From Adiantum capillus-veneris (taxonomy: Eukaryota > Streptophyta > Polypodiopsida > Polypodiales > Pteridaceae): 64,000 nt of DNA. The notes under the pieces were generated by a model, which saw only the letters and a program-made list of their open reading frames with translations, was not told the DNA's origin and did not search any database. Where the stretch lies: positions 151,937,741-152,001,740 of the forward strand of contig CM043945.1 in NCBI GenBank assembly GCA_014529385.2, in the 5' to 3' direction. A program made the translations under genes and the position numbers. Shown here piece by piece: positions 18,641 to 31,693 of this stretch (the first letter of the stretch is position 1; each line of letters begins with the position of its first letter).

Positions 18641-20182
18641 GGCTCTCAAGGTTGCGGTGACAGAAGCACCATGTCTCATCCTTGCCTCTTGGGACAAAAG
18701 CAAGCCAGAGAAAAGGAGCCTAAGCCTAAACCAGAGGAGGCAACAAAGTTTGAGCAACCCAAGTCAACAAAAACAAAAACCACTCCTTCTACAACCACCC
18801 AACATAAGACGGCCAAGGAATCCAGGAAGCCTCAAGAAGACAAAACAGCCGAGGCAACCACACAGCCTCAAGGAGAGGTAGAGACCCCGACGCAACCACA
18901 AGCAACCATAGCCCCACCAAAGGATCCACACACAAAGACTGCTGAAACATCTAGGTAGCCCACAGAGCATGAAGATTGGCAAACAAACAAGGAAGTCATT
19001 CTGCAAGTTAATGTGAATATGCCAAGTAGATGCACGAGATGACAGAGAAAATGTGAACATCATCACTTAGCTGCAGTGATAAGGCTAGAGAGTTGGAGAT
19101 GGTCATTGACACTCTCCAAGGAGAGCTAGAGGACAAGATGTCATAACAGATGTGTAGAGACAAATTGAAGAGCTAAGATCTAAAGTGGAACAACACCTAC
19201 TAGCAAAAGAGAAGCAACAAAAGAAAATGGAGGAACTGGGTGAACTTCACAACAAGTTAACAGATGCCTGCAAGCAAGACCAAAGACCAACAGCTGATAG
19301 AGGTAACCAATGAACTCTTAACCACAACTCTGCCCAGTACAAAAGATCCAAGTGCAGCTCGACGTAGTGAATGCTTCACTACAATATTGAGAGCAAAGGA
19401 TCAATGATCAAGCAACCTTCTTGAGACAGATAAGGCAAAATCCTGCAATTGCCTCGATCAAAGGTACAGATAAAGTATACAAGGCTTTAGAAAAGAAGGA
19501 TAAAGATCTTGAAGTTGAGCTAAAGCTAGAGCAGTCACAACCAAGAGACCTTGCACTAATGCGGGTACAAAGAGAAGAACAACTACTCAAGGAGATAACC
19601 GGGCTAAAGAGGGACAATCAGCTGCTGAGAGAGGGACAAGCAAAGACACAAGAAGAAGCTTGTACCTCAGAACAACCAAATGTTCAAATTCCATTAGTCT
19701 CTTTCGCTGAGATGGAAACACAGTCGATAGAAGGGCTAGGAGAAGAGGAAGATTTTTGGATACCAATAACAAATGCTGAGAAAATGTCACTGTTCCAGCT
19801 ATCTAAAGCTCAAGAAAATGCAGTCAAGGAGCAGATTGCTCATGAGACAGATGAACAATGGAAAGCGGAGATGGGTTGGGAGTTGAGAGTTCTCCATTCA
19901 TTCAACGTCACTCAACTCACTCCCAACCAAATCAATTCACAATGGCATCAACAATCATTGCCATATCCTTTGATCAAGGTAGAGATTTTACAGGTAAAAG
20001 AACGACTATATAAAGATATCCAGGAAGAAGGCGTAGCTACAGGTAGTCCATCTCAAGTGGAGAAAGAGCTGGTTGAACAAGAATCCCATATATTTAATTC
20101 TGTTCACAAGAGCACCTACAGCCCTTCAGAAATACCCAACCTTTTGTCATGTACCACGGGTAAGGACATGGCAAGCACTTGA
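18641..20182 (+). pseudogene. RLX-D ORF2, 3' part, coiled-coil-rich
   Basis: The reading frame interrupted at 8609 continues here through 18958 (Lys/Pro/Thr-rich, stop TAG). After frame changes around 18960-19420 it continues from 19421 to 20182. The middle (about 19080-19650) reads as long Glu/Lys/Gln/Leu heptad-like helices, likely coiled coil. The last about 100 codons are more globular. At about 20100-20180 the frame shifts into the 20073-20663 frame. Role unknown; a structural, Gag-like or accessory function is possible. Confidence 0.5.
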
Positions 20183-20663
20183 ACTACTGATTAAGAAGCG
20201 GCCTACATGGCTAAACTATCCAAGATTTCCATCTCCAAAGCAGGGAACATTGATAGAGGAATACACGGTGAAAACCCTAACGGACGCCATGACATTCTTC
20301 AAAGGTCTCCCTACTCTCTTATGTGCAGTGCTTTACAAAATTTGTCAAATGCTGCTCATATGCATTGAAGCTTTTCATAAGCCAGAGCAAGCAGGAGTAC
20401 CATGGATGTCATTCCTCGAGGGCAATAAGGGTCTTTACTATGACCTAAGCAACCAAACTTCCAAAGAAGTCCTTTATGGCTTCTACGCCCAATGCATGTT
20501 CTTACCTTCTAGCAATATGTTGGCGTTTGAGGAAGGATTTTACACAGGGTTCTTCACTTGCCGAATGAAGATATTTGGGCCAATGATCAGCAACCTAACC
20601 TCTAGATGTTTTGGCTACTCAACCATTGAGCTGAAGAACAGGATCATCATGCAATTCTTGTAG
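20073..20663 (+). pseudogene. RLX-D ORF2 C-terminal segment, unknown protein
   Basis: This frame overlaps the end of the previous one and gives about 165 meaningful codons after about 20150. It looks globular, with many aromatic residues and a cluster of hydrophobic stretches (LLCAVLYKICQMLLICIEAF-like). The frame is open to a TAG at 20661-20663, shortly before the polypurine tract, so it is the last coding part of RLX-D. I do not recognise the family and see no nuclease or polymerase motif. Confidence 0.45.
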
Positions 20664-20711
20664 GTTCCAGACAAACAAAGAAAGATCAGATATGAGAAAG
20701 CCTTACATGCA

Positions 20712-20723
20712 GGAGGGGGGGAA
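20712..20723 (+). other. polypurine tract of RLX-D
   Basis: GGAGGGGGGGAA sits immediately before the 3' LTR start TGTTAGCAG at 20724. Confidence 0.75.
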
Positions 20724-21638
20724 TGTTAGCAGCAAGCTAGCCCGGATACCATTTTTTGGATTCTCATTGTAAAAACATTTATTATTTTGATTAATCAAGA
20801 ATATTGTAACTCCTACTTTCTAGATAAACTTTGTAATTGATGAGTCGGGGCTACAAGCTTCCAGATTGTATCAACCTGTCTTTAGTTAGAGCTCCCAGAT
20901 TATTAGTTTTGACCACCAAAAACCTTGGCTAAGGTATAAAAGCCAATTTTTGTAAATTTTTAATAAGTTTTTGGATAATGAAATACACAACGTGAGCTAA
21001 CGACGCTCACTTCTCTCCTTCTCACGCTTCCTACTCCCTCCTCGGTTGTTACATTGCAATTTCATCTATTGCATTGCAACTGAAGGTAAGATCTCTACGC
21101 ATTGATGTAATCATTTCACGGCATTTCATAGCTTTTGGCATCACTGACCTGGGGCCTAATTTCATCATAAGTAGTAATTTACACTTCAAAATCAAAAACT
21201 AAGTATAGGCGGGGTATTGGGGCATCATTGCTAAACATTTAGATGCATTCTGGGTCGAAAACGACTAGGTCAAAAACTCACCGCCCGCTGTTAATAATCA
21301 TGATTTTTACACTTGACCTAAAGTGAGATTTGAGACCATAATCATGTGTTCTTAGGTCTTATAAACATGTCCTAGAGGTTTTGTGATGTTTGAATATCAT
21401 TTGATGTTGTAACGGATGTGATTTGTTTGTCAATGAGCGATTAGCTTTTGGTAATTTTAGTCATTTGAGTGTAGCCTGAGTTAGATACAAGTCGTTTTTT
21501 GTTTACCAAGATATTGAAAACCTCTTGTATCCTCCATGCACTAGTCGAGTCATCTTCGTCCCATGGATTGACAATTATATTTGTGGTTATCGCTATGTCT
21601 GCAATAAGATAGGAGTGAGGTTAGATACCCGTCCCACA
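20724..21638 (+). repeat. 3' LTR of RLX-D
   Basis: This 915-bp LTR is the partner of 3500-4405, with the same ends and many substitutions. It is followed by the target duplication ACAAT at 21639-21643. Confidence 0.85.
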
Positions 21639-22190
21639 ACAATCTTTGTGCTCCTTGTGACCTAGGTGATGCAATGAAGATGGGAAGCTTCATGCATCAT
21701 GAGAATAAAATAAAATTTGAGGAAAGCATTAACTATCCCAAGCCTCAACCCCAAGACCTCAAACACCTTCGAAGGTGGAGAGAGCTAGCAGGGAATGAGG
21801 CTAGGGAAGAGGAAGAAGAAACATTTCATAGAAGAAAGAATTAGTTCCTCACTTATCATCACTCTTCTTGCTAGCATACACATTATCATAGTAATGAATA
21901 TGGCGAAGATGGAAAGCTAAAGCATTGAAGCATGTCTCTTGGTTGGATTGGCACTCCATAGCCAAGAGTGTTGGTGTAGGCTCGCAACCTCTCTACTTTC
22001 CTGGAGAAGGAGAGGGAGCTCTTGGACTTTGCACTTGACACAATGAGAATGTTTGTGAGTGTGTTTGGGAGAGTATACCCCTTAAGCAATCCTCTAGCTT
22101 CCTTGGTTGACCCCCCCTTGTAGCTCATGCTTGAAGCTCATTGGACCCCTCCAGAGCTAGCCAATCACAAGTAGGAGGTAAATCAAGTAA
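21639..22190. other. unassigned; expected continuation of the RLC-E LTR
   Basis: After the ACAAT duplication this should be the rest of the RLC-E target, but I could not confirm an LTR edge. The stretch is purine-rich at about 21720-21840. Short frames show no motif. Confidence 0.35.
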
Positions 22191-22800
22191 CAAGGGTATC
22201 CTTGGGACAAGTGTCCCCCTTTCCCCTTTGAGAGAGAGGACTTGATAAATGTAAAAACAATTAATTAAATCTTCTAATTTATCATTGGACCCCTTGGGTG
22301 GCCAACCAATAGGCTTCATGCGCAACATGAGGAGGAACTTTAGAAGTGTCCCTTTTGCTTTGTTTGTACCATGTATGCCTTGTGTGAGTGTTTGTGTGTT
22401 CTCTCTCATCCCCCCTCTTGTAGGTCTCGCCCCCCTCCTTTTAGGGATTAGATTTGACTTTTGTGCCACCTCAAGCCCCTCAACCGTGGGACTAGTTCTC
22501 ACCACAAGCTTGGCCCTTAAGCCCTCAAGCTTGGACTGGGTTCTCACCTCAAGTACATCCCTAGCATCTCAAGCATGACAAGCACCTCAAGCATCTCAAT
22601 CATCAGACACCTCAAGCACCTTAACCTTGGGTCGGGTTTCCACCTCAAGCTTAGCCCTAGCTTACCTAAGGTCAAAGGACTATTACACTAACTATTGGAG
22701 GTCTTCAATAAAGCTAACCCTAAGGCTCTTATGCTCCATTGGTTAGCCTTTCTCTTTGACAAACCATCTCTCATTTGGGCCCCTTTACCATTGACCTCGT
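22191..22800 (+). repeat. 0.74-kb duplicated unit, copy 1 (left piece)
   Basis: Starting CCTTGGGACAAGTGTCCCCC, this stretch matches 40132-40719 with scattered differences, including a CAAGCACCTCAAGC-rich part. Copy 1 is cut at 22800 by RLG-C and resumes at about 39969-40095. Copy 2 is uninterrupted at 40132-40845. Confidence 0.65.
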
Positions 22801-25362
<2,562 letters not shown>

Positions 25363-25376
25363 TCCACCCCTCTGAA
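25363..25376 (-). other. polypurine tract of RLG-C
   Basis: The minus strand reads TTCAGAGGGGTGGA directly before the 3' LTR start TGTCGTGC. It is nearly the same as RLG-A (AGAGGGGGTGGA then TGTCGTGC). Confidence 0.7.
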
Positions 25377-25946
25377 CCTACACAACCTCCGGTTTGTGCC
25401 AACTGCACTTCAATCTGCATCTGCTATAGGTACCTTAAGCTCTTTGCCATCATCACACTCATGTAACTGGTAAACATATGAAAAATAAAATAAGGCTTAT
25501 ACCCTATCATCAATTTTTTAGCTTAATCATTAGGTAGCTGCCTATCAAAAATCTTTGAACCGTATCTGCGGTATCTCCAAAGCATTCAATTATGGAAAAT
25601 TGTTTAGTGAACCCCGCTAGACTCAAGGCTCAAGTTAATGATGCACACCGCTTGACCATCAAGCTCCTTAAGGGAACCCTGTCAAGCTCAAGTATGCTTT
25701 ACTCTATCTGCACACAGAATGGCCATCAAGTCCTTTACCTCAAGTTCTGGTAGCAGAACCAACTCACAAGATGTGAAGATACTTTATCAATTGTCCAAAG
25801 AAGTCAACTGGAATCCAACCATGTAATCTTATTGAACACATAACCAAAAACTCTTTTGACTTAGCATAATATAGAAATCAAAACCTTGTACCATGCAACC
25901 TACTACAACAGATAACCGGTACTCTTCAAATCTGCAACTTTGCACT

Positions 25947-26420
25947 TTAGTAGCCCCCAGGATTAATTGGGAAACCAATCATTTGCCCCATTGTGATCAT
26001 TCCTTTAAAAATCTTGCACCATCCTCCAAGATCATAGGGATAATACAAGAATTTTAAATTTGTAGAGAATAAACATAAATTTACCCACAAATCTTTATGC
26101 AAACCGCGTGGATCATATGGCATATAAGAAAATTTCCCAAGACCATGCATATTTCTATCACCTCCTGGGTCAAAAGCTAGCTCAAAATCCCCTACATCAT
26201 AGGAAAAAATCAGATTCCATATAGGATCAGGTAGCACTAAATATTGCCATATCCCCTGTGCATTTGGCTCATCCAATTTTCTATCATAAATCAAAGGTAA
26301 AAGCATTGGTAGTGCACCTTCACTGTCACTAGTATTGGAATACCAATCATGCATATCTGAATACATCAAGTCTCTGACAAAACTCTCTTCATTATTCTCG
26401 CAAGATGCATCTGAAGACAA
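25947..26420 (-). CDS. RLG-C unknown ORF, 157 aa
   Basis: This open frame of 157 codons begins with an acidic, Ser-rich N-terminus (MSSDASCENNEES) followed by a region rich in D, Y, P, G and W (for example PYDPRGLHKDLWVN and YYPYDLGGW). A repeated PYD-x-x-G wording occurs, perhaps two or three short degenerate repeats. It lies in the 3' half of the internal region, where pol would normally be. It has no similarity I recognise to protease, RT or integrase. It may be the end of a longer decayed ORF that began upstream. Confidence 0.4.
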   Translation of the reverse strand: MSSDASCENNEESFVRDLMYSDMHDWYSNTSDSEGALPMLLPLIYDRKLDEPNAQGIWQYLVLPDPIWNLIFSYDVGDFELAFDPGGDRNMHGLGKFSYMPYDPRGLHKDLWVNLCLFSTNLKFLYYPYDLGGWCKIFKGMITMGQMIGFPINPGGY

Positions 26421-26844
26421 TTCTCTATCTTGTAGAGGCTTAAAATCAAGTAGACCATCATCTCACCAACAACTGCATAAGTTCATCATCAGTTGCATCC
26501 GAACAAATTTTCTCATGCATGAATATAGATTGATTGGTATCCTAAGCATTTGTATTTGAGAACCCTTCCAAAGCTTCATCCAATAAGCACATAAGATCTA
26601 GGTCCACTGCTTCAGATGGTTCCTCCATCTTGCACATCTCAGGCTGCTATAAACTAAGATTTCCACATATGACATACATACTAAGCACATCTATTTTTAG
26701 AATTCTCTGTATGTCTTTCACCCTCATATCTTTGCACTTCTGTAGCACAAAGTTTAGCACACACATTGAAAATTTTATCTACTGCCCTATCTGTATCATG
26801 AACACAATGAAACCAATCATATTCAACACCAAGAGTTTGCACTT

Positions 26845-27287
26845 CACTATGCACCCCCTCTAAATCAGCATCATCAAGTTCATCATCATTATGCCATAGT
26901 GTGAGCCCTGTGCCACAAACTCTAGATAGAGAAGAGGTTTGCTCCCCTGTAAATCATCAGCAAATTTAGGATCAGTCTGCCAAATCGGTAGCTCTAGGTC
27001 ACAGAAACTTGTCAAAGAAGGAGTCTGCCCCCCTCTGATTCATCATCATCACATTCAAGATCAGTTTTTTACTTTGGTTGTTGTGCGTCACAACAACTTG
27101 TCAATGAAGGAGTTTGCACCCCCTCTAAATCAACATTTCGTAGATCTTCAAGCACATACTCTTGCTTAACCAAGTCCTCAGAATTTGGTACATCCAAATT
27201 TGATAAATCTCGTATACCCAAATCCATGGTCGTGCTGCTCTCAACAGCAGCCCTACTGTGACCTATAACATCTGTGTCATCAATCAA
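26845..27287 (-). pseudogene. RLG-C acidic repeat-coding region
   Basis: On the minus strand several degenerate units read like D-L-E-x(n)-E-G-x-Q-T-P-S-L-T-S, seen near 26845, 26940, 27020 and 27110. One frame (27069-27287) is open for 72 codons and acidic. Frame changes separate the units. This looks like a decayed protein with internal repeats; no function is suggested. Confidence 0.35.
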
Positions 27288-27495
27288 CTCTATGGTAGAA
27301 TCTGCACTAGTATCATCAATCCACTCTATGGTAGAATTTATACCAAAAAAAATTTCTCTGATCTTGAGTCATTAGCGAAAGTATCAGTTGTAACCAAAAC
27401 CTCCTGCATGTATACTTAAGTTGACTGCACTCCTTCACCTGCACAATTTCTTCTTGAGTTTTAGCCAATTTGTTGTTTTGATCTGCTGATTTATT

Positions 27496-27938
27496 CATTA
27501 GGCAAAATTTGGACTCACAAAGGGGCCCTTTAAAGAGTTTGACTTTACCTCTCTCTACCAAAACGGACGCATGGATAAATTTTTGCAAACAAACTCCAAA
27601 GTTGGCGGAGGTTTGACAGTTAGAATGTCCTCTTCAAGCTCTATCTATTGATATATAGCACACCTTGAGATTCCTCATATTTTAGAAGATTCTTCACTTA
27701 GATTTCGACAGAGTTGTCACATCATAGGTGAATCAAAAAAAGAATCTTCTAAAATAGGAGGAATCTCATGGCGTGCTATATATCAGTAGATAGAGCTTGA
27801 AGAGGACATTCTAACTGTCAAACCTCCACCAACTTTGGAGTTTGTTTGCAAAAATTTATCCATGCGCCCGTTTTGGTAGAGAGAGGTAAAGTCAAACTCC
27901 TTAAAGGGCCCCTTTGTGAGTCCAAATTTTGCCTAATG
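27496..27938. repeat. 443-bp near-perfect palindrome (fold-back)
   Basis: The left arm 27496-27694 and right arm 27741-27938 are inverted copies of each other with only a handful of mismatches over about 198 bp, around a 46-bp spacer. The outer ends read CATTAGGCAAAATTTGG and its complement. RNA from either strand would fold into a long hairpin. It interrupts the decayed internal region of RLG-C between the Gag-like fragment and the acidic repeats. It could be a fold-back transposon or a local inverted duplication; no clear target duplication is seen. Confidence 0.9.
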
Positions 27939-28176
27939 TTCCTCCTGTACTGCATGTATAGGTTCTTTGCAAAATTCACCATGTGTATCCAGAAGCTGTA
28001 AAGCCATAGCCTCAAAGAGTTCTACTTCATGCACAACACCTGCAAAACCCAACTTTTCATACACAGCTTTCTTGCACAATATACTCATCAATCATAGCTT
28101 CTAACTTTGATCGTACTTCTCCTTGAATATGTGTGTAGTTTGGTAGACTTGAACTCTATTCTTGATAGCTTTCATA

Positions 28177-28494
28177 CTACTCATAACTTACCTGTACAAT
28201 AGATTCTTTGAAATACTCCCAGTCATTGTTGCAGGCTTTGGTAACCTCTTCAATCTGCTCCTTCAAATTTGAACTCACTAACTGCTCAAAAGATGTGATC
28301 ATCAACTCTTCAGGTATCCCTCTTAACTTGGTTTCCAGCTCATCACACTCTAGGTGGGCCTCTGGATCATAACCATCGAAGACTCGCCTCTCACCATGTA
28401 CCACATCTAAAGCTGCATCCAAAGCTTCATCCATTTGATTTTTCTTCTTTATAGTCTCCATTTCAAGCAGAGATCCTTGAACCAATTGAAGCAT
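28177..28494 (-). pseudogene. RLG-C Gag-like fragment
   Basis: The 105-codon frame ends in a segment (SFEQLVSSNLKEQIEEV...) that resembles RLG-A Gag (SFELVVAPEIREHVRAI...) in order and spacing, including a W that pairs with NWEEL. It starts about 110 bp inside the PBS, as expected for gag. The zinc knuckle and all downstream enzymes are missing. It stops at 28177 and the following sequence is not readable as Gag. Confidence 0.55.
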
Positions 28495-28607
28495 CTTTGA
28501 AAAATCTGGAACTGTTCACTTATCATCAAAATCTTTTGCACTTAACTTTGCAATCATCTTCATCATCTACTCTAAATTCTCCTTCTTTATCTCCCACCCC
28601 GGCTTGT

Positions 28608-28625
28608 TTCACGTCGGGTTCACCA
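28608..28625 (-). other. primer-binding site of RLG-C
   Basis: The minus strand reads TGGTGAACCCGACGTGAA four bases from the LTR edge at 28630, one base different from the RLG-A PBS. Confidence 0.7.
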
Positions 28626-28629
28626 AAGA

Positions 28630-29471
28630 TGTCGGGGATATATGTTTGAAATGTGAGCCGGGCAGGCATCTGGCTGTGAGAGGTGTGAAAGAGAGATAAC
28701 AAGAGACACTAACAGCTCTCGCAATCACCACAATCATCAATTAATTGAATAATAATTTGAGTACAACTTAATCCTTAGCCAAGGTGGACTGTTAGCAGCA
28801 CCGTCACTTGGATCATCTACTAACTAGGAGTTTAAGCTCCCATTTTACAGGATTAACCCGGCCGTTAACGACACTAGGACCTAACAAAATGTGTAATCAA
28901 TCTGTATCTGATGTCGATGATGGAAATTTCCTCCTGACGCTTTATCCGCTTCATATACATTCAAGATTCTGCAAAATTTATTTAAGTTTACTGTTTCGAT
29001 CATCATGCTTCAATTATTGCCAGTTGTTCACCAACTTCCTGCTTTATGCACTTTGCACTGCCTTATTTGCCGCTCACAAGCTTCTACTTCTCCTTTAATC
29101 AACTTGATTTTTATTTTCTTCAATATCTGTATGCCTTTTATTACACTTTCTCGAGTACCCTTCACTCATGCAAAGCAACCTCCTTAATCAAGGCTCGACC
29201 TTGCTTCTAATCCGAGGGAGAAACCTGCTTACTCGTGGATGAGAGAGATCCTCTTGCCTTCTTATGTATGAGAGAGAGAGAGCCGCCTTAGTTCTCTTTT
29301 CTTGCTTTGCTAAGCCTTGCTCATTGAGGAAGAGAGAAAGAGAGAGAGATCTTTGCTTGTTTTGTTAGCCGATGATGAGAGCAAGAGAGAGGGAGCTTTG
29401 TTTGTTTCTCCTTCTCGAGCACCCCAGTCTTTCCTCCTCTTCTTCCGTCCCAACTACTCTCCTCTTCGCGT
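28630..29471 (-). repeat. 5' LTR of RLG-C, piece 1
   Basis: The plus strand begins TGTCGGGGATAT and matches 22801 onward, until RLG-B interrupts it at 29472 in the context CTCTTCGCGT. Confidence 0.8.
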
Positions 29472-30616
29472 TGTCAGGAGTTTTTTGGATCAAGGGATTG
29501 CGCATATGTACATACCCATGCATGGTGCATCAAATAAAGGATTGCCCATTTTCCAGAGCCAGGTGGTTACGTGGGGCCCACATGTGTACAGGTAGGACAA
29601 CATGTACATAGTGCATCGATTTTCACTATCACCAGTACCAGTGTGTTTTTTCTACAATAAGGAGAAGTTTTTAGCGCGTAAAACTTCTCGAGAAAGCTAT
29701 CCGCGGGCCGACGACATGAGGTAAGCGAGTGCGTCAGATGGCATCTAGTGGCGTCAGGAGGCCGAACGAGGTCAATACTTGCACGTGGATGAGTACGGAC
29801 ACAGCTTGGGTGTTTTCTTGTGATAATTATGCAGAAAGGTCATCATGAGGACCTTTTTTTGGGGCCACTTCACGTGGTGGCGAGATGCATTATTGGAAAA
29901 AAGCTGAGTGCCAGGTGTGCGAATGATGCAAAAAGGTGTCAACTATGCACTGCGAGGTCAGTTTTTGGCCTGTTCGGGGTCCGTTTGAGGTCATCTAAAA
30001 GGCCAAGGGTTCCCAACTAATAAATCTAAGTGTGGGAACTGAAAAAACAGAGAGAAGACCAGAAAAAACGTGGAGAAGACAGGAGGAACAGCCGCAGGTG
30101 CGTTTTTGCCCATTTTGGAGCTTGTTTTGGCCGTAAATTGCTCATCCGAGGTCGGATTTGAGCACTTTGACATTGTAGACTGGGATTTTGGGCCGTTCTG
30201 GATGCGATGGCGCTGTCCATTTTGCCAAATTCCTCACTCTTTTCCTGCTGTTTTTCTGTGTAAGTTTCTCCTATGAGCGAAGTTTCTGCTCCAGTTTGTG
30301 ATTGTATCTGGTATCTTTTACCCATATTGTGTGAGCTGTTTGCCCCATTGGTGTTGGCCCAAGCTCATTTGTATCTAAAAATCAGAAATTCTCCTCTTTT
30401 GAGCTGAGTTTTTTGTGTGTGTGCGTGTGTGTGTGTGTCTGTGTGGAGTGGGCAAGTGGATAGTCTCTTTACTCTCACTCCAGAGGTGTGTTCCCTGTCT
30501 CGGCCAGGTGTGTTGTCTACGCCAAGTGGTGCCCCATAGTGTGTGTGTGTGTATCTTCCCAAGAGTGTGTGTCGGGTCGTTATAGAGGCGCTGTGTGTGT
30601 TTTCATCCCGTTCACA
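29472..30616 (+). repeat. 5' LTR of RLG-B
   Basis: The LTR runs TGTCAGGAG to CCGTTCACA, 1145 bp. It contains a GT-rich microsatellite (about 30414-30440). The 3' copy differs by a small number of substitutions and a GT-length change. Confidence 0.9.
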
Positions 30617-30622
30617 TTCTTT

Positions 30623-30640
30623 TGGTGCCCCCACTGAGGA
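30623..30640 (+). other. primer-binding site of RLG-B
   Basis: TGGTGCCCCCACTGAGGA begins six bases after the LTR, the same offset as in RLG-A. The tRNA was not assigned. Confidence 0.55.
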
Positions 30641-30657
30641 TCTTCTTCGAGTACCTT

Positions 30658-30770
30658 CAGCTTCGAGCTTCGAGCTTCGAGCTTCGGGATTACAGGTTGC
30701 AGGTTGCAGATTACAGATTACAGGTTACAGGTTACAGGTTACAGGTTACAGGTTACAGGTACAGATACCG
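30658..30770 (+). repeat. 7-bp minisatellites in the RLG-B leader
   Basis: Four units of CTTCGAG are followed by about twelve units of the type ACAGGTT, then TACAGATACCGATACA. They lie just inside the PBS. Confidence 0.85.
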
Positions 30771-31390
30771 ATACAAGTGATTCACACACGTACAGGTAGC
30801 TGGAGTACAGTGATATACTAGCAGTGATGTCACTTGCAGTTGTTGTGGGAATGCATCACTTGGCGCCGGTTTGAGCGCATTGTCTGCTGGATTGTACGTT
30901 ACTTGTGGAAACTGCCATTGTACGCATTTGTGGAGCCATACTTGCTTGTATTTGGCAGTCCCAGCCATTTCTGAGACTTGGTCTGGGACATAGTCATTTC
31001 TGAGACTTGACTATATGCGCTTTGCATTAGCCTTCGTGTGAGGGTCGATAGCGTGAGATTTTTATTGAGCTGGGGGATTCTCAAATGTGGAGATCCTTTC
31101 GGTGATACAGGTAGCTGGAGCACCCTTTTTGTGACCTCGCCATAGGCTATGTACTAGTGAGTCCTACTTGATGCTCGGGTTCTATTGTTGACAGTTTATG
31201 CATACATAGACAGTCTATATTTTGGGTTCCTACTGCTCTACTTCTGGGGAAACTCTGTCGAAATTTTCCCAAGTTATGATGGCTGGTTTTTTGGTATTTT
31301 GAGCCATTTATGCTGTTATACTGCTGAAATTTTGGCAAAATCAGAGGATAAGACAAGTGTGCTTTCTTGGGAGCTTCATGGTTGGCTTTA

Positions 31391-31609
31391 ATGGATGATC
31401 AAAATGGCCCTCAATTCACTCCTTTTCATTTAACTCAGAGAATCCAGATAAATGTTCATGTGTCCAGGAAGATTTTTTTCCAGCAGCGCATAGTCTTTAT
31501 GTTTGGGCCAAGAAGATTGAGAGAGATCCTGGAATGTCCTTTGCCTGTTGTCATTCCGATGATCAACTATGAAAACTCATTTGATGTGCATGTGTTTGTC
31601 CTTATCTAA
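31391..31609 (+). CDS. sORF-C, 72-aa leader ORF related to sORF-A
   Basis: The second ATG of this frame (31391) gives 72 codons, exactly the length of sORF-A. Ungapped alignment to sORF-A of RLG-A shows about 38 of 72 identical residues, including the whole core SRKI-x-FQQRIVF-x-FGP, RL, EIL, P-x-P, the Y at residue 60 and S-F-D-V at 63-66. It lies in the RLG-B leader 85 bp before gag, not in the LTR. RLG-A and RLG-B have very different Pol proteins, so this similarity is unlikely to be recent co-ancestry of the whole elements. Function unknown; a leader peptide acting on the element's own RNA or particle is one guess. Confidence 0.65.
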   Translation: MDDQNGPQFTPFHLTQRIQINVHVSRKIFFQQRIVFMFGPRRLREILECPLPVVIPMINYENSFDVHVFVLI

Positions 31610-31693
31610 AGCTGAGCTCCATTGAAGTTTCTGGGGATTGGGTTGTGAAAAGTTTTGGGTTCTTGCACGTGTGTTTGAAGGGGTTCTCTATCC

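Larger units (their letters stand above)
3500..21638 (+). mobile_element. RLX-D, non-autonomous LTR retrotransposon (host of RLG-A)
   Basis: This element is bounded by related LTRs at 3500-4405 and 20724-21638, each starting TGTTAGCAG and ending CCCACA. It is flanked by the 5-bp target duplication ACAAT (3495-3499 and 21639-21643). It has a tRNA-Asp-type PBS and a G-rich polypurine tract. Without the 10-kb RLG-A insertion it is about 8.1 kb. It encodes at least two long decayed ORFs but no recognisable protease, RT, RNase H or integrase, so it would need enzymes in trans. PBS type suggests Ty3/gypsy (Tat/Athila side), but without RT this stays an inference. Confidence 0.85.

Noticed and set aside
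22125-22578. Overlapping frames of about 100-140 codons on both strands
   Set aside because: They lie in the 0.74-kb duplicated unit and are broken in its second copy; no motif.
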